64,000 nt of DNA from Lentzea nigeriaca (GCF_016907955.1 NZ_JAFBCX010000003.1:434001-498000); one strand, 5' to 3'. Shown: positions 8,568 through 22,772, numbered from the stretch's first letter. The notes: generated by a model from the sequence alone, not told the origin. Numbers and translations are program-made.

Positions 8568-11159
8568 ATGTCCGACAGTTCGGAGTGTGAGTCGTCCAAC
8601 CCCGAGACCAGCCAGGCGAAGCTGCGCTTGCCCGCCGCCGCCACACCGCTCGTCCCACGCGCCAAGCTACTATCCACAGTGGACGATCATGTGTCGTCGG
8701 CGCCGGTCACCGTGCTCACCGGACCGGCGGGCTGCGGCAAGACGACGCTGCTCGCCGCGTGGGCGCGCCGCCGCGACGACGACGTGGCCTGGCTGACGCT
8801 GGACGAGCACGACAACGACCCGGTGCGTCTGCGCGCCGCGATCCGGGATGCCCTCGCCTTGGCCGACGCGATCCCGTTGACCGAGCCGGGTTTCTCCTCG
8901 GCGATCATCGCCGCGTTCGACCAGCCGGGCGAGTCGCGGTGCCTGGTTTTGGACAACGTCCACGAGATCCGCGACCCCGGCGCGCTCGCGAGCATCGACC
9001 AGCTCATGCGCCAGCCACCCGACCGGCTCCGGCTGCTCCTGCTGGGCCGTTTCCCGCCACCGCTGCACCTCGCGCGCCTGCACCTGGAAGGACGGCTGCG
9101 CGAGGTGCTGCCGCACGAGTTCGCCTTCGACCGCGCCGACACCGAGGCGTTGCTCGCCGCGCACGGGTTGCACCTCTCCCCCGACGACGTCAGCGAGCTG
9201 CTGGCCCAGACGGAGGGGTGGATCGGCGGCCTGCGCTTCGCGATCATGCGGCTGGCCGCGGCCGAGGCCAGACCGGGCGACCTGCTCATGTTCGCTGGTC
9301 TGGACCAGGTCGTGAACCGGTATCTGGGCGAGGAGGTGCTCGCGCGCCAACCGCGGCCGGTGCGGGACCTGCTCGTCGCGACCAGCGTGTGCGACACCGT
9401 CAGCGCGGAACTGGCCTGTGCGCTGACCCGGCACGCGAGCCCCGGTGTTGTGCTCGACGCGCTCGAACGCACCAACTCGTTCGTGAGCAGGCTCGAGACC
9501 GCGCCCGAGTGGTATCGCTGCCATCCGGTGCTGCGCGCACACCTCTCCGCCGAGCTGCGCCGGTCGAGGCCGGCCGACGAGGCGTCACTGCACCGGACAG
9601 CAGCGCATTGGTACCACCGCAACGACGAACCGTCGGTGGCGCTGCGGCACGCCTTGCAAGCCGGTGACGACCAGCTGACCGCCGAGATCGTCGAGCACTC
9701 GGTGCTGCCGGAGGTGTTGCGAGAGGGCAGCGCGCGGTTGCGCACGGTGGTCGAGGCGGTACCCGGCCACGTGCTCGCGCGGCCGCAGGTCGGGGTCGTC
9801 GCGGCGCTGGTCGCGATGGACGCGGGTGACCTCGCGACCGCGGACAGAATGCTCGCCGCCCTCGGCGGTGAGCCGCTCGAGCTGCGGCAGGACCGCGTGC
9901 GGGTGCTGCACGCGACGGCGTTGCTGCGGCGCGGCCGGTTCGACGCGCGACTGGGTGAGGCATTGCGGGTGATGGCACGCACGGCGGCGGGGCGTGGCGG
10001 CACCGATGCCGAGGTCGCGGCACTGTTGAACCGCGGGGTCGCGGCGATGCTCTCCGGCGATCACGCGGGCGCGGAACGCGATCTGGTGCGGGCGACGGCG
10101 ATCGCGCGGCAGGAGCGGTTCGACCACGCGGTGCTGGACGGCCAGGTCCACCTCGCAACACTGACCAGCGCGTCCGGCGACATCCTGGCCGCGGCCAGAC
10201 AGGCGGGCGAGGCGCTCGAGTTCGCAGAGGAGAAGGGCTGGCAGTCGCACTTCGTCTGCGCGCTCGCCTACACGCTGGTGGGGGTGCAGGCCTATCTGAG
10301 GCTGGACGACACGCGCGCGGCCGACCTCGCGAGCCGTGCGGTGCGGGCATTGGGCGACCGTCCAGACCCGGCGACAGGGCTCGCCGTGTCCACTTTGGAC
10401 GCGGCGGTGTCGTTCCCGACGTCCGGAGATCCGCGAGCGATCGTCGGCCGCATCCGCGCGCAGTGGCAGGATGTCGCCCAACGGCAGGTGATACCGCCGG
10501 TCATCGCGCACATCGCCCCAGCGGTGCAACGGATCGCGTTGCGTTCCGGGGACGAGCAGTGGGCGTCGGCCATGCCCGACCAGGTGGAGGCGATGTTCGG
10601 GCCGTGCGGCGAGCAGGCGGTGCTGCGCGCGGTCGTGCAGACCCATCACGCCCGCGCGGCGCAGGCCCGCAAGCTCGTGGAACCGTTGCTGTCGGGCGAA
10701 CTTCCCGCTCTCGCGGCACCGACGGTCGTGGACGGCTGGCTGCTGGAGGCGGTGCTCGTCGACCGTTCCGGCGACCAGCGGCGGGCACACGAGGCCGTCA
10801 CGAAAGCGCTGGCCGCGGCGGAACCGGTCGGCGCGCTGCGCCCGTTCTACAACGCGGGCAAGCCCGTGCGCGACCTGCTGGCCCGCGGCGCCGGCCGGTT
10901 CGGCCGGCTGGAATCGTTCGCCACCACCACGATGACCGCGCTGCCCGCCGCGTCCACGGCCTCCACCGACGTGCTGACCAGCCGTGAACGCGACCTGCTC
11001 CTCGAACTGCCGTCCATGCGCACCACCGAGGAGATCGCCGACTCGCTGTTCGTGTCGGTCAACACGGTGAAGACCCATCTGCGCGGCATCTACCGCAAGC
11101 TCGGCGTGAACCAGCGCCGCGACGCCGTTCTCGCCGCGCGCAGGCTGGGCCTGATCTAG
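8568..11159 (+). CDS. LuxR-family regulator of the LAL/MalT type
   Basis: This is an 863-residue regulator. Residues about 45-60 hold a Walker A loop (LTGPAGCGKTTLL), with a Walker B-like strand RCLVLDNVHEI at about 125. The middle is a helical, TPR-like MalT sensor region. The C-terminus (from about residue 800) is a LuxR helix-turn-helix: LTSRERDLLLELPSMRTTEEIADSLFVSVNTVKTHLRGIY. ATG 8568 is preferred because GGGAGAAA lies just upstream; an in-frame start at 8472 would add 32 residues without a good binding site. Such proteins are ATP-dependent transcriptional activators. No obvious target is adjacent, so the regulated genes are unknown. Confidence 0.85.
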   Translation: MSDSSECESSNPETSQAKLRLPAAATPLVPRAKLLSTVDDHVSSAPVTVLTGPAGCGKTTLLAAWARRRDDDVAWLTLDEHDNDPVRLRAAIRDALALADAIPLTEPGFSSAIIAAFDQPGESRCLVLDNVHEIRDPGALASIDQLMRQPPDRLRLLLLGRFPPPLHLARLHLEGRLREVLPHEFAFDRADTEALLAAHGLHLSPDDVSELLAQTEGWIGGLRFAIMRLAAAEARPGDLLMFAGLDQVVNRYLGEEVLARQPRPVRDLLVATSVCDTVSAELACALTRHASPGVVLDALERTNSFVSRLETAPEWYRCHPVLRAHLSAELRRSRPADEASLHRTAAHWYHRNDEPSVALRHALQAGDDQLTAEIVEHSVLPEVLREGSARLRTVVEAVPGHVLARPQVGVVAALVAMDAGDLATADRMLAALGGEPLELRQDRVRVLHATALLRRGRFDARLGEALRVMARTAAGRGGTDAEVAALLNRGVAAMLSGDHAGAERDLVRATAIARQERFDHAVLDGQVHLATLTSASGDILAAARQAGEALEFAEEKGWQSHFVCALAYTLVGVQAYLRLDDTRAADLASRAVRALGDRPDPATGLAVSTLDAAVSFPTSGDPRAIVGRIRAQWQDVAQRQVIPPVIAHIAPAVQRIALRSGDEQWASAMPDQVEAMFGPCGEQAVLRAVVQTHHARAAQARKLVEPLLSGELPALAAPTVVDGWLLEAVLVDRSGDQRRAHEAVTKALAAAEPVGALRPFYNAGKPVRDLLARGAGRFGRLESFATTTMTALPAASTASTDVLTSRERDLLLELPSMRTTEEIADSLFVSVNTVKTHLRGIYRKLGVNQRRDAVLAARRLGLI

Positions 11160-11357
11160 CCGCGATTGGCCCCTTGGGCCTGCTCGGCGCGAGCGCCACA
11201 CTTGATCCACGCGAGCCCGCCGACACGATCGCCCGGCTCGTCTCACTCGCCACCGGCGAGAAGTCGATTCCGCGCCAACGGCACCCCCGGCCGTGCGTCG
11301 CTTTGGGCTGCGCGCGACCGGGTGGGGTGCCGCCACCCGAAGGCCTACCATGGAGTC

Positions 11358-11513
11358 ATGGGCACCAAGACCCTGGAGCTGACCGACGAGGAGCTCGTCC
11401 TCCTCCGGCACGCGCTGCGCCACTATCTCTCGGAGTTCGGTCACGAGGAGGCCGACATCCTGCGGAAGGCCCGCGCGCTGCTCGGCAAGCTGCCGGAACC
11501 AGCCGCCAGGTAA
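11358..11513 (+). CDS. Small conserved actinobacterial protein (51 aa)
   Basis: ATG 11358 opens a 51-residue acidic protein, KTLELTDEELVLLRHALRHY... followed by SEFGHEEADILRKARALLGKL, which is predicted to be all-helical. A GGAG lies 3-6 bases upstream. Very similar small proteins are common hypothetical genes in actinomycetes; none has a known role. It stands alone between the LuxR gene and the convergent aminotransferase. Confidence 0.55.
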   Translation: MGTKTLELTDEELVLLRHALRHYLSEFGHEEADILRKARALLGKLPEPAAR

Positions 11514-11570
11514 CCGGCCGGTTCACCGACCTCGACGGGTTCGCCCGGCGAGCGATGCCGCGTGGCCTGG

Positions 11571-12809
<1,239 letters not shown>

Positions 12810-12876
12810 CTACGAACCCGCGAGCATCAGGTCCATCTCACAATTCCACGCTCGCTGTTCGGAGATACTGCACAGC

Positions 12877-13746
12877 ATGACGCTCAACCCGTGGCGCCTG
12901 CGCCTGCTCAGCCAGCTCGACGCGCTGGGCACCGTGCGAGCCGTGGCGCAGGCCGCGAACCTCAGTGCGTCGAGCGTGTCGCAGCAGCTCGCGGTGCTTG
13001 AGCACGAGACGCGCACACAGCTCCTCGAACGAACCGGGCGGCGCGTGCGGCTGACGTCGGCCGGGCTGATCCTCGCCAGGAGGGCGCGATCGATCCTCGA
13101 CCAGATGGACGCCGTCGAAGCCGAGCTGCGCGGCCTCAACGAGGAGCCGTCGGGCCGCGTCCGGCTGGGCGGGTTCCAGAGCTCGATCCACACGCTGGTC
13201 GTCCCCGCGCTCCAGCGACTCGACCATCCTCACCTCCAGGTGGAGCTGGTCGAGCTCGAACCGCACGCCAGCATGCCCGCGCTGCTGGCCGGCGAGGTCG
13301 ACGTGATCATCACGACCACCGACTTCGTCGAGCTGCCGGTCCCCAGGGACATCGACGTCGTGCCGCTCGGCGAGGACCCGATCGTGCTGCTCTCCCCGCC
13401 GGGCCAGCCGAAGACGGACCTCAAGGCGTGTGAGGACGAGCCGTGGGCGTTCGACATCCCCGGCTCCTACATGGCGAACCTCGCGACCCGCCTCTGCCGG
13501 CAGGCGGGCTTCGAGCCGAGGGTCGTCGGCCGGTTCAGCAACTACATGCTGACGCTCAAGCACGTCGAGGCCGGTCTGGCGGTCGCGGTGCTGCCCGCGC
13601 TGGCCGTCGACCCGCGGTTCGACGTCGTCACGAAGGAGCTGCCGGTGACGAGGAGGATCACCGCCGCCGTGCGCAGGGACGCGCGCGCCGCGATCACCGC
13701 CGTGCTGGACGCCCTGCATACTCGGTCCCAATCGGACGAGAGGTGA
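12877..13746 (+). CDS. LysR-family transcriptional regulator (DgdR-like)
   Basis: This 289-residue regulator starts at ATG 12877. Residues 1-60 form the LysR winged helix-turn-helix (FSA-type segment LGTVRAVAQAANLSASSVSQQLAVLEHE), and residues about 88-285 the periplasmic-binding-like effector domain (GRVRLGGFQSSIHTLVVPAL). It is divergent from the dialkylglycine decarboxylase gene with a 76-bp shared promoter region, so it most likely controls that gene in response to its substrate. The LacI-family gene begins only 4 bp downstream, so both regulators may be co-transcribed. Confidence 0.8.
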   Translation: MTLNPWRLRLLSQLDALGTVRAVAQAANLSASSVSQQLAVLEHETRTQLLERTGRRVRLTSAGLILARRARSILDQMDAVEAELRGLNEEPSGRVRLGGFQSSIHTLVVPALQRLDHPHLQVELVELEPHASMPALLAGEVDVIITTTDFVELPVPRDIDVVPLGEDPIVLLSPPGQPKTDLKACEDEPWAFDIPGSYMANLATRLCRQAGFEPRVVGRFSNYMLTLKHVEAGLAVAVLPALAVDPRFDVVTKELPVTRRITAAVRRDARAAITAVLDALHTRSQSDER

Positions 13747-13750
13747 TCAC

Positions 13751-14734
13751 GTGAGCAAGCGCGTGACGATCAACGACGTCGCGCGGACCGCCGGGGTCTC
13801 GCGGCAGACGGTGTCGCGAGCGCTCAACGACAAGGGCGAGATCGACGGCAGCACCAAGCAGCGGGTCCTGGACGCAGCGCGGGAGCTCGGTTATCGGCCG
13901 AGCCGGTTCGCCCGCGGGCTGGTGCGGCAGGACACCACGACCATCGGGCTCGTCATCCCCGACCTGCTCAACCCGTTCTTCACCGAGGTCGCCGCCGGGG
14001 CGCTGGAGGCCGCACGCGCCCGCGGCTGGCATGTCATCGTCTACGACACCGCCGGCAGCGACGAGGAGGAACGCGGCACGATCGAGGTCGTCGTGTCCCA
14101 AGTGGACGCCGTGGTCGGCTACTTCAACCTGGCGGAGTCCGAACTCGACGCTCACCTGAGCGGCATGCCCGCCGTGCTGATCGGGCGCGAGCACCAGACG
14201 CCGCGGTTCAGCTCGATCCGGATCGAGGGCGCGGCCGGGGTGCGCGAGGCCGTCGACCACCTCGTCGCCAACGGACACCGCCGGATCGGCATGCTGGACT
14301 ACGAGGAGCGCTCCAGGCCGAGCATCCGGCACTCGTGGTTCGCTGACGCGATGAGCGCGCACGGGCTCGTGGCCGATGCCGTCGGCAACGCCGTGCAGTC
14401 GGTCGACGGCGGCACCGAGGCGCTCACGGACCTGCTCGCGCGGCGCCCCGATCTCACCGCCGTGTTCGCGTTCAACGACGTCATCGCCGTCGGGGCGCTG
14501 AGGGCGGCCCGGCGGCTCGGTAGGGCGGTGCCGGACGAGCTGGCCGTGGTCGGCTTCGACGGGCTCCAGCTCGGCACGGTGGTCGATCCCGCGCTGACGA
14601 GCGTCGCGCTCGACACCCGCCGGGTGGGTGCGCTCGCGATCGAGCAGGCGGGCAGGCTGCTGGCGCGCGAGCCACAGCTGCCGCCGGAAGAACTGCTGGT
14701 CAACGCCGTTCTCCTGGTGCGCGAATCCACCTGA
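13751..14734 (+). CDS. LacI-family transcriptional regulator
   Basis: This 327-residue protein starts at GTG 13751. It has the canonical LacI HTH at residues 4-25 (VTINDVARTAGVSRQTVSRALN), a hinge helix (RPSRFARGLVRQDTTTIGLV) and a periplasmic-binding-protein type core ending with AIEQAGRLL. It sits immediately upstream of a GH2 beta-galactosidase gene in the same direction. A perfect palindrome (14777-14794) lies between them. The simplest reading is that it represses the galactosidase and responds to a galactoside or its product. Confidence 0.85.
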   Translation: MSKRVTINDVARTAGVSRQTVSRALNDKGEIDGSTKQRVLDAARELGYRPSRFARGLVRQDTTTIGLVIPDLLNPFFTEVAAGALEAARARGWHVIVYDTAGSDEEERGTIEVVVSQVDAVVGYFNLAESELDAHLSGMPAVLIGREHQTPRFSSIRIEGAAGVREAVDHLVANGHRRIGMLDYEERSRPSIRHSWFADAMSAHGLVADAVGNAVQSVDGGTEALTDLLARRPDLTAVFAFNDVIAVGALRAARRLGRAVPDELAVVGFDGLQLGTVVDPALTSVALDTRRVGALAIEQAGRLLAREPQLPPEELLVNAVLLVREST

Positions 14735-14738
14735 CGCC

Positions 14739-17636
<2,898 letters not shown>

Positions 17637-17702
17637 CGTTCCAGCATGTGGACCTAGTTGAGACGTCACCTAAGCTCGGAGGGAGGACTGAAGGAGGATT
17701 CC

Positions 17703-18704
17703 GTGCCGCGGAAGTCAGAGCCGTTGCGGAAGCTGGGTTTTCTCACCATCGGGCTGTTCGACGAGCAGAACCCGGCACCCGGCCACCGAACCACTCTCGA
17801 GATCATCGAGCTGGGCGAGGAGCTGGGGTTCGACAGCGCCTGGGTGCGGCACCGGCACCTGCAGTTCGGCATCTCCTCGCCGGTCGCGATCCTCGCGGCG
17901 GCCTCCCAGCGCACCAGCAGGATCAGCCTCGGCACCGCCGTGATCCCGCTGGGCTGGGAGAACCCGCTGCGGCTCGCCGAGGACCTGGCGACCGTCGACG
18001 TGCTGTCCGGCGGCCGGCTGAACCCCGGCGTCAGCGTCGGGCCGCCGATGTACTACGACGACGTCAAGCACGCGCTGTACCCGCAGACGGCCGACGTCGA
18101 GGACTTCAGCTACGACCGGCTGCAGCGGCTGCTCGACTTCGTGGGCGGCGAGAAGGTCACGGACTTCGCCGGCACCAGGGGCATCGAGGTGTTCTCCGAT
18201 CGCGTGCAGCCGCACTCGGCCGGTCTGCGCGAACGGATGTGGTACGGCGGCGGCAGCCTGCGGTCGGCGAGGTGGGCGGGCGAGCACGGGCTGAACCTGC
18301 TGTGCAGCAACGTGGTCCAGGCCGAGGAGTCGGAGGACTTCGCCGAGATCCAGCTCTCGCACATCCGGACGTTCCGCGAGCACGGCGGCGGACGGGTCTC
18401 GCAGGGCCTCGTCGTGATCCCGACCGACTCCGCCACGCCAGAGCAGCGCGCGAAGTACCAGGCCTACGTGGACCAGCGGACGGCCCGCACCGGCGCACCG
18501 GTCGGGCCGCGCCGGTTCATGTTCGCCCGCGACCTCATCGGCACGTCCGCCCAGATCGCCGAGCAGCTGTACGCGCACCTCGCGTTCCAGGAGGTCGACG
18601 AGGTGGCGTTCGCGCTGCCGTTCAGCTTCGAGCACGAGGACTACGTGCAGATCCTCACCGACATCGCCACCAAGCTGGGGCCGGAGCTGGGCTGGCAGTC
18701 CTGA
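17703..18704 (+). CDS. LLM-class flavin-dependent oxidoreductase
   Basis: The protein has 333 residues. The start is GTG 17703, preceded by the strong ribosome site GAAGGAGG. It has the luciferase-like monooxygenase TIM-barrel pattern: KLGFLTIGLFDEQNPAPGH, ELGEELGFDSAWVRHRHLQF, then TSRISLGTAVIPLGWENPLRLAEDLATVDVLSGGRLNPGVS. Whether it uses FMN or F420 cannot be decided from the sequence alone. It is separated from lacZ by 66 bp and from the following kinase by a strong hairpin, so it is probably monocistronic. The substrate is unknown. Confidence 0.7.
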   Translation: MPRKSEPLRKLGFLTIGLFDEQNPAPGHRTTLEIIELGEELGFDSAWVRHRHLQFGISSPVAILAAASQRTSRISLGTAVIPLGWENPLRLAEDLATVDVLSGGRLNPGVSVGPPMYYDDVKHALYPQTADVEDFSYDRLQRLLDFVGGEKVTDFAGTRGIEVFSDRVQPHSAGLRERMWYGGGSLRSARWAGEHGLNLLCSNVVQAEESEDFAEIQLSHIRTFREHGGGRVSQGLVVIPTDSATPEQRAKYQAYVDQRTARTGAPVGPRRFMFARDLIGTSAQIAEQLYAHLAFQEVDEVAFALPFSFEHEDYVQILTDIATKLGPELGWQS

Positions 18705-18797
18705 AGGCCCACCAGGTGTCCATGCGCGCCGTGCATCCAGCCGACGCCGGGCAGTCGGCGACGAAGCAGAAAACCCTGCGGCGCGAGCCGTAGGAAT

Positions 18798-18817
18798 CCC
18801 CCTCGTTCACGAGGGGG
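18798..18817 (+). terminator. GC-rich hairpin after the LLM oxidoreductase gene
   Basis: CCCCCTCG (18798-18805) pairs with CGAGGGGG (18810-18817) around a TTCA loop, a perfect 8-bp GC-rich stem. No T-run follows, as is common for actinomycete terminators. It lies 22 bases before the next start codon, so a role in the 5' leader of that gene is also possible. Confidence 0.5.
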
Positions 18818-18839
18818 GAGGAGTCAATACATTGCCGGT

Positions 18840-19706
18840 GTGACGGTGGAGCGGATTCTGGCCGAAGCAGACCTGACCGAGTTCACGATCCGGCAGTTGG
18901 ATGGCGGCACCTACAACTCGGTGTACCGCGTGACGTCACCCGAGGGCGACTTCGTGCTCAAGATCTCCCCCGCCGGCCAGCCAGGACTCACCTACGAGCG
19001 CAACCTCATGCGCACGGAGGCGATGTTCTGCACGCTCGGCCACACGGTCGCACCGGTGCCGGAGGTCGTGCACACGGACTTCTCCCGTTCGCTGACTTCG
19101 GGCGACGCGCTGCTCATGACCTGCCTGCCGGGTCGGCCGTTGTTCGGACGGTGCGACGTCGACCGGCCGTCGATCCGTCGTCAGCTCGGCCCGGCGGTGG
19201 CGGCGTTGCACGAGGTCACCGGGCCCGGCTTCGGCTATCCACAGCTCGGCCTGCACTCGTCGTGGACCTCGGCGTTCTTCGCGATGGTCGGGGCCGTGCA
19301 GGCCGACGCCGAACGCCACGGCGTGACGCTGCCAGAGATTCCATTGGACGCGGCGGTGTTCGACGAGGTCAAGCGGCCTGCGCTGGTGCACTTCGACCTC
19401 TGGGACGGCAACATCCTCACCGACACCGGCCTCACCGGGCTGGTCGACGGCGAGCGGGCGTTCTGGGGCGATCCGGTGGCCGAGTTCGTGTCGCTCGCCC
19501 TGTTCTCCTCGATCGAGCACGACACGGATTTCCTGGCGGGCTACGGCTTCGAGTTCACCGACTCCGCCCGCGTCCGGCTCGCCGCCTACCAGGCCTACCT
19601 GTACTCGATCATGCTGGTCGAACGGGTGCCGCGCGGCAGCACCGACGACTCGATGGAGCGCCTCGTCACCGACGCGCTCAAGGCCGCAGTCGACGTTCTC
19701 GCCTGA
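18840..19706 (+). CDS. Aminoglycoside-phosphotransferase-fold kinase (APH family)
   Basis: This 288-residue protein has a kinase-like fold. The N-lobe carries the nucleotide-binding lysine in GDFVLKISP. The catalytic loop is HFDLWDGNIL, with the catalytic Asp at about 186 and the Asn at 191, and the metal-binding aspartate follows in GLVDGERAFWGDP. The start GTG 18840 is used; GTG 18846 is a close alternative. Members of this family phosphorylate aminoglycosides, macrolides, homoserine, choline or fructosamine and the like, so no substrate is assigned. Context (a hairpin before, a giant regulator 30 bp after) does not indicate one. Confidence 0.7.
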   Translation: MTVERILAEADLTEFTIRQLDGGTYNSVYRVTSPEGDFVLKISPAGQPGLTYERNLMRTEAMFCTLGHTVAPVPEVVHTDFSRSLTSGDALLMTCLPGRPLFGRCDVDRPSIRRQLGPAVAALHEVTGPGFGYPQLGLHSSWTSAFFAMVGAVQADAERHGVTLPEIPLDAAVFDEVKRPALVHFDLWDGNILTDTGLTGLVDGERAFWGDPVAEFVSLALFSSIEHDTDFLAGYGFEFTDSARVRLAAYQAYLYSIMLVERVPRGSTDDSMERLVTDALKAAVDVLA

Positions 19707-19736
19707 CCACGGCGGGTGATCTGGAAAGCTGGACGT

Positions 19737-22700
19737 GTGCGCGTGGCATTGCTGGGTCCGACGACCGTCGAGACCGACGACGGCACACCGGTCGACATCG
19801 GTGGTGCCCGCGTCCGCATGCTCCTGGCCCGCCTCGCGCTCGACCCCGGCCGTCCCGTGCAGACCAGCACGCTGATCGACGACCTGTGGGGTGAACAGCC
19901 GCCCGCGGACGCGTCGAACGCGCTGCAGTCGCTCGTGTCGCGGCTGCGCAAGGTCGTCCCGGACGTGACGCTGGAGCCCGGTGGCTACCGGCTCGCGATC
20001 ACGCCGGACGACGTCGACGTCCACCGGTTCGAACGGCTCCGCGCCGCCGGGCGGTTCGACGAGGCGCTCGCGCTGTGGCGTGGCGAGGCGCTGGCCGACG
20101 TGCGGGAGGCACCGTTCGCAGAGCCCGCGGCCTCCCGTCTGGACGAGGCGCGCCTCACCGCGGAGGAAGAGCGGTTCTCGACCGGTGAGCTCGACGTCGC
20201 CGCCCTGACCGTGATGCACGAGAAGCACCCGCTGCGGGAACGCGTCACCGGGCTGCTGATGCGGGCGTTGTGCGCGCAGGGCAGGCAGTCGGACGCGTTG
20301 CGCGTCTACGAGGACGTTCGCCGCAAGCTCGCCGACGAGCTGGGCGTCGACCCGTCGCAGGAGCTGCAGGAGATCCACCTCGCGGCGCTGCGCGGGGAGC
20401 TCACGCCGAGGGCCGCGGTCGACCGGCTGCCCGTGCGGCTCACCAGCTTCGTCGGCCGTGACGAGGAGTTGGCCCAGATCACCGGTCAGCTCGGGCAGGC
20501 GAGGCTCGTGACGCTGGTCGGGCCGGGCGGTGCGGGCAAGACGCGGCTCGCCACCGAGGTCGCGGCCCGGCATCCGTTGCACGCCAAGGGCCGCGTGTGG
20601 TTCGCGGCGCTGGCCGGTGTGCGTGCGCCGGAGGACCTGGCCGGTGCGGTGCTGAGCGCGTTCGACCTGTCGTTCGGCGGGGATCCGCTGCGGCGCAGGG
20701 CCGAGGGCATGAACCGGATCGTCGAGGTGCTGGGCGCGGGCGAGTCGTTGCTGGTGCTGGACAACTGCGAGCACCTCATCGCCGCCGCGGCCGAGTTCGC
20801 CGGCGATCTGCTGCGGCGGGTGCCGAACCTGCGCGTCATCACGACCAGCAGGGAACCGCTCGCGATCGACGGCGAGTCGCTGTGCCCGGTCGGGCCGCTC
20901 TCGGTGCCGAACGGGCAGGCGGACGTGTCGGGGTTCGGCTCGGTGCGGCTGTTCCTGGACCGGGCGGGCGCGGTGAAGCCCGGCTTCGTCCTGGACGAGT
21001 CCACTGTGGACGACGTGCGGCAGATCTGCCGCAGGCTCGACGGCATGCCGCTCGCGCTCGAACTGGCGGCCGCGCGGTTGCGGTCGATGACGGTCCGGCA
21101 GATCACCCAGCGCCTCGACGACAGGTTCCGGTTGCTGACCTCGGGCAGCCGCACGGCACTGCCCCGCCAGCGCACGCTGCGCGCTGTCGTCGAGTGGAGC
21201 TGGGACCTGCTGACCGAGGAGGAACGCGAGCTCGCGCGCCGCCTGTCCGTTTTCCCGGCGGGAGCCGACCTCGCCGCGATCGAACAGGTCTGCCACTCCG
21301 ACGCGCTGTACGTGCTCACGTCACTGGTCGAGAAGTCCATTGTGGACGTGATGGAGACCGACGAGCCGCGCTACCGGATGCTCGAGACGATCCGGGTCTA
21401 CGCGGCGGAACAGCTCGACGCGTCGGGTGAGAAGCCCGAGGTCCTCGACCGGTTCCGGCGGTACTACCGCGACCTGACCAAGAAGTGGGAGCCGCTCACC
21501 CGCACGTCCCGCCAGCTCGAGGCGATCGGGGTGTTCGAGGCGGAGCAGGACAACATCGCGGCCGCGCTGCGCGGCGCGGTGGACGACCGGCAGGTCGGGC
21601 TGGCGGCGGACCTGCTGATCGGCGTCTTCTGGTACTGGCTGATCAAGGGCGACAACGAACGCGCGGAGCTGTCGGTGCGCGAGGTGCTCGCGCTCGGCAG
21701 CGACCTGCCGGACGACCTCGCGGCCTCGTTCCGGGCGATGCACCTCATCATGAGAGCGATTCCCGGCCTGCCGGAGATCGGGGAGGCCTCGTCCGTCATC
21801 GAGGACTGCGTGCGCACCGGTGCCACGCAGAAGTACCCGGCGCTGTCGATCGCGCTGCCGATGCTCGCGTTCCTGAGCCAGAATCCCGAGATCGCGCGCC
21901 GTGAAGTGGCACGTGCGGCGACCAGTGAGGACGCGTGGGCGCGAGCCGCGGCCGACTGGGCGTTGAGCTTCATCCTCGTCGACGAGGGCGATCTCGACGG
22001 TGCGGAAGTGGCCCGTGACCGCGCGTACGACCAGTTCGTGGCGGTGGGCGACCGCTGGGGTTCGGCGATGACGCTCGGCATGAAGGCCGCGTTCGTCTCG
22101 CACACCGGCGACAACCAGGCGGCCATCGACCTGTACCGGCGAGGCCTGGACGTGGCACTGGAGCTGCGCTCCCTGGACGACGCCGTGCAGCAGCGGTGGC
22201 GGCTCGCGGTGGAGTACGCCCGGTCAGGCGATCACGAGTCGGCCGCGCGTGAGGTCGTGGCGGCGCAGGAGTACATCCGCGACATCGGCAACGACCAGAT
22301 GTCCATCATGGTCGGTTACGCGAAGGCCGAGGTCAGGCTCCGGGCCGGCCACACAGCCGAGGCCCGGGAGCTGAGCGCCCGGTTCAAGGAGGAGGCCGCC
22401 AAATCGACCGTGCTCGGCTCGTTCGTCGCGGAGTGGTCGTCGATGCTCGACGCGCGCATCGCGATCGCGGAGGGCATCCCGGACGAGGCGGAGTCCTGCG
22501 TGGCGGTGGCGATCACCACGACGTCGGAACGCGGTGACATGCCCGATCTGGCCACGGTGGCGGAACTGCTCGCGCTCGTCCGGCACGCGCAGGGCCGCGA
22601 CGACGCCGCGGCCCGCTCCCTCGCGCTCGCCCAGGTGATCCGCGGGCGGCTCGACCTGGGCGACCCCGACGTGCGGGACCTCGTCGCCCTGCTCGGCGAG

Positions 22701-22772
22701 CCCGAACGGCTCTCGATCACCAAAGCCGAGGCGCTGCAACGGATTCGTGCGGAGGCGGGCACCAGCACCTGA
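19737..22772 (+). CDS. AfsR/SARP-like giant transcriptional regulator
   Basis: This is a 1011-residue multidomain regulator. Residues 1-90 form an OmpR/PhoB-type winged helix (VRVALLGPTTVETDDG...ALQSLVSRLRKVV), and about 95-225 a bacterial transcriptional activator domain (BTAD). An NB-ARC-type ATPase follows, with Walker A LVGPGGAGKTRLA at about 261 and Walker B SLLVLDNCEHL at about 340. The C-terminal half has TPR-like helical repeats. The start GTG 19737 is preferred because it gives the usual MRVALLGP opening and GGAAAG lies 8 bases upstream; GTG 19716 would add seven residues. Such proteins activate secondary-metabolite or primary-metabolism genes. It faces the ABC exporter genes across a terminator. 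Confidence 0.85.
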   Translation: MRVALLGPTTVETDDGTPVDIGGARVRMLLARLALDPGRPVQTSTLIDDLWGEQPPADASNALQSLVSRLRKVVPDVTLEPGGYRLAITPDDVDVHRFERLRAAGRFDEALALWRGEALADVREAPFAEPAASRLDEARLTAEEERFSTGELDVAALTVMHEKHPLRERVTGLLMRALCAQGRQSDALRVYEDVRRKLADELGVDPSQELQEIHLAALRGELTPRAAVDRLPVRLTSFVGRDEELAQITGQLGQARLVTLVGPGGAGKTRLATEVAARHPLHAKGRVWFAALAGVRAPEDLAGAVLSAFDLSFGGDPLRRRAEGMNRIVEVLGAGESLLVLDNCEHLIAAAAEFAGDLLRRVPNLRVITTSREPLAIDGESLCPVGPLSVPNGQADVSGFGSVRLFLDRAGAVKPGFVLDESTVDDVRQICRRLDGMPLALELAAARLRSMTVRQITQRLDDRFRLLTSGSRTALPRQRTLRAVVEWSWDLLTEEERELARRLSVFPAGADLAAIEQVCHSDALYVLTSLVEKSIVDVMETDEPRYRMLETIRVYAAEQLDASGEKPEVLDRFRRYYRDLTKKWEPLTRTSRQLEAIGVFEAEQDNIAAALRGAVDDRQVGLAADLLIGVFWYWLIKGDNERAELSVREVLALGSDLPDDLAASFRAMHLIMRAIPGLPEIGEASSVIEDCVRTGATQKYPALSIALPMLAFLSQNPEIARREVARAATSEDAWARAAADWALSFILVDEGDLDGAEVARDRAYDQFVAVGDRWGSAMTLGMKAAFVSHTGDNQAAIDLYRRGLDVALELRSLDDAVQQRWRLAVEYARSGDHESAAREVVAAQEYIRDIGNDQMSIMVGYAKAEVRLRAGHTAEARELSARFKEEAAKSTVLGSFVAEWSSMLDARIAIAEGIPDEAESCVAVAITTTSERGDMPDLATVAELLALVRHAQGRDDAAARSLALAQVIRGRLDLGDPDVRDLVALLGEPERLSITKAEALQRIRAEAGTST

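Noticed and set aside
18936..21296. 786-residue leftward open frame opposite the kinase and AfsR-like genes
   Set aside because: High-GC antisense shadow: low-complexity composition, no domain, and fully overlapping two well-supported genes.
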